From assembly GCA_041687095.1 (NCBI GenBank), contig JAWLCQ010000117.1:1-15518 (forward strand): a stretch of DNA of 15,518 nucleotides, written 5' to 3'. Below the pieces are notes generated by a model. The model did not search any database. It had not been told where the DNA came from and saw only the letters and a program-made list of their open reading frames with translations. Positions 14,431 through 15,518 of the stretch are shown one piece after another; the first letter of the stretch is position 1; each line of letters starts with the position of its first letter. This DNA is from JAWLCQ01 sp041687095. Lineage in GTDB: Bacteria; Planctomycetota; Phycisphaerae; SM23-33. A program made the position numbers and the translations under genes.

Positions 14431-14435
14431 CGGGC

Positions 14436-14531
14436 GCCACGGCTGCGCCGTTCGCCGGGTGCCACGGCTGCGCTGTCTGCAGCCGTGCTGCCGGGAAGGA
14501 CACGGCTGCAGACAGCGCAGCCGTGGCACCC
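14436..14531. repeat. Four-arm palindrome (REPIN-like), element 2, with a partial copy beside it
   Basis: Bases 14457-14487 are the exact reverse complement of 14501-14531 (31 bp) around a 13-base loop. Each arm is also self-complementary: CACGGCTGC and GCAGCCGTG pair around the 7-base loop GCTGTCT (right arm AGACAGC). It can fold as one long hairpin or as two short ones. GCCACGGCTGCG is repeated directly at 14436-14447 and 14461-14472, so a truncated copy sits on the left. It lies in the gap between the HAD and dehydrogenase genes. Confidence 0.85.
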
Positions 14532-14567
14532 ATGTCATCTACTCTTTCGAGAGGCAGCAAGGGCTTC

Positions 14568-15239
14568 TCATCCTCCCGCATTCTCGTCGATCCATCGGGC
14601 GATGTCCTGTGGGGTCAGTTCGCGGAGGGAGTCCACCACGTGCGGGGTGAACTGCTCGAGGATGGCGCGGTCGGTCGTCCCGGTGATGCCGATGGGCAGG
14701 GACCCGGCGCGGCGGGCGGCGTCGACGCCGTGGCGGGCGTCCTCGACGACCGCGCAGAGCCGCGGGTCCACCCCGAGCTTCCCGGCGGCCTGGAGGAACA
14801 CGTCGGGCGCCGGCTTGCCGTGGCGGACGTCCATCCCGTTGACCGTGGCCGTGATGCACCCCGCGTGCGGGAGGCACTGGAGAACCGTCTCGATGTTCTC
14901 CCGCGGGCCCGAGGAGCCGATGGCGATGGCGAACCCGGCGGCGTGGAGGGCGGCGATGAGGTCGTCGGCCCCGTCCATCTCCGGGAAGTCCGCCAGGAGC
15001 ACCTCGCGGTAGAGGGCCTCCTTCTCCGCGTCGAAGGCGGCGATGTCGGAGTCCTGCACGCGAGCGCCCCACTGCTCGCGGATGATCTCCCGCGAGGTCC
15101 GCCCGAACGAGCGGGCGAAGTCCTCCTCGGTCATCTCCAGCCCGTGGTTCTCGGCGAGGCGCAGCCAGGAGTGCAGGTGCGCGTCGTAGCTGTCCACCAG
15201 CACCCCGTCCATGTCGAAGATCACACCGCGTCGGATCAT
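14568..15239 (-). CDS. HAD phosphatase, beta-phosphoglucomutase-like subfamily
   Basis: This 223-residue enzyme is a haloacid dehalogenase-type phosphatase or phosphoglucomutase. All four HAD motifs are visible: FDMDGVLVDS (nucleophile Asp9, acid/base Asp11), IGSSG (Ser109/110), HGKPAPDVF (Lys142) and VVEDARHG (Glu166, Asp167). A helical cap (about 18-85) places it in the C1 cap group with phosphoglycolate phosphatase and beta-phosphoglucomutase. The motifs do not settle the substrate. The ATG at 15239 follows GAGAGG at a somewhat long distance. It is first of the four minus-strand genes, but a 231-bp repeat-filled gap separates it from the dehydrogenase gene, so an operon is uncertain. Confidence 0.9.
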   Translation of the reverse strand: MIRRGVIFDMDGVLVDSYDAHLHSWLRLAENHGLEMTEEDFARSFGRTSREIIREQWGARVQDSDIAAFDAEKEALYREVLLADFPEMDGADDLIAALHAAGFAIAIGSSGPRENIETVLQCLPHAGCITATVNGMDVRHGKPAPDVFLQAAGKLGVDPRLCAVVEDARHGVDAARRAGSLPIGITGTTDRAILEQFTPHVVDSLRELTPQDIARWIDENAGG

Positions 15240-15518
15240 TGTGCGTTCATCCTCTCAAAGCGCCACAGGCTATCAGGGCGGCGGCCGTGCGACAAGGGCG
15301 GGGGAGTTGCGGAGGGAATTGCGGATTGTGGATTGCGGATTGCCTTGTGCGGAGACACAGGGCGAACTCCCGGCCGCCCCTCTCCCTGCGGCAAGGGCAT
15401 CCACACCTTCCAGGGAATCAGCGGGGATGAACGCGGATGAACACAGCGCTGCCTTCGGCCGCAACCAAAGGGGCCGCAGGCCCTTGCGATACGTTCGGCG
15501 GTTGCCGGGGCCCCTTGG
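15240..15518. other. Gene-free right end with short repeats
   Basis: No credible gene lies here. It contains tandem heptamers GGATTGC/T (15315-15343), a double 10-base unit GGATGAACGC/GGATGAACAC (15425-15444), and a pair of inverted arms CCAAAGGGGCC (15465-15475) and GGCCCCTTGG (15509-15518) that reach the window edge and are probably part of a further palindrome. The HAD gene promoter should be in 15240-15310, but the best candidate boxes (TTGTCG and TAGCCT on the minus strand) are weak. Confidence 0.6.
15315..15343. repeat. Tandem heptamer GGATTGC, 3-4 copies
   Basis: GGAATTGC, GGATTGT, GGATTGC and GGATTGC follow one another without gaps from 15315 to 15343. This is a simple sequence repeat upstream of the HAD gene (on its 5' side) with no clear function. 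Confidence 0.8.

Noticed and set aside
15267..15297. Minus-strand TTGTCG-N17-TAGCCT as the HAD gene promoter
   Set aside because: The -10 box matches the consensus at only three of six positions, which is no better than chance in such a region.

Overview
This window comes from a very GC-rich bacterium. The overall look suggests a planctomycete, possibly Phycisphaerae-like: a compact Tad operon with Ala/Pro-rich tails, TTG and GTG starts, and intergenic gaps full of palindromic repeats and short tandem repeats. That placement is an inference from style, not from a marker gene.

Layout. Bases 1-853 hold no gene; they carry several palindromes, a short palindrome array, a dispersed repeat (copy A) and a dyad upstream of the first gene. 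Bases 854-10828 (plus strand) are one tight Tad/Flp pilus operon. Its order is flp pilin, prepilin peptidase, TadE-like pseudopilin, CpaB/RcpC, CpaC/RcpA secretin, CpaE/TadZ, CpaF/TadA ATPase, TadB, TadC, a lipoprotein that may act as CpaD, and a TPR lipoprotein (TadD). Most junctions overlap or are short. The set includes the pilin, its processing peptidase, the motor, the platform, the localiser, the outer-membrane channel and two lipoproteins, so it should be enough to build an adhesive Flp pilus. TadF and TadG minor pilins are not in the window.

Bases 10845-15239 (minus strand) hold four genes: an HDOD-domain protein that converges on the end of the tad operon, an HpcH/HpaI-type class II aldolase, a sn-glycerol-1-phosphate dehydrogenase-like enzyme, and a HAD phosphatase of the beta-phosphoglucomutase-like subfamily. 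The last three look like small-molecule phosphate or sugar metabolism, but they are separated by 180-231 bp gaps and need not form one pathway. Bases 15240-15518 hold only short repeats.

The most unusual content is in the gaps. One dispersed repeat of about 112 bp occurs in inverted orientation on both sides of the tad operon plus the HDOD gene (368-514 and 11895-12006); the left copy carries a 31-bp insertion that is itself a hairpin. Two elements (12859-12955 and 14457-14531) share a sequence frame but have different, still self-complementary stems. Each can fold as one long hairpin or as two short ones, like REPIN elements. Each of the three gaps between minus-strand genes carries one palindromic element.
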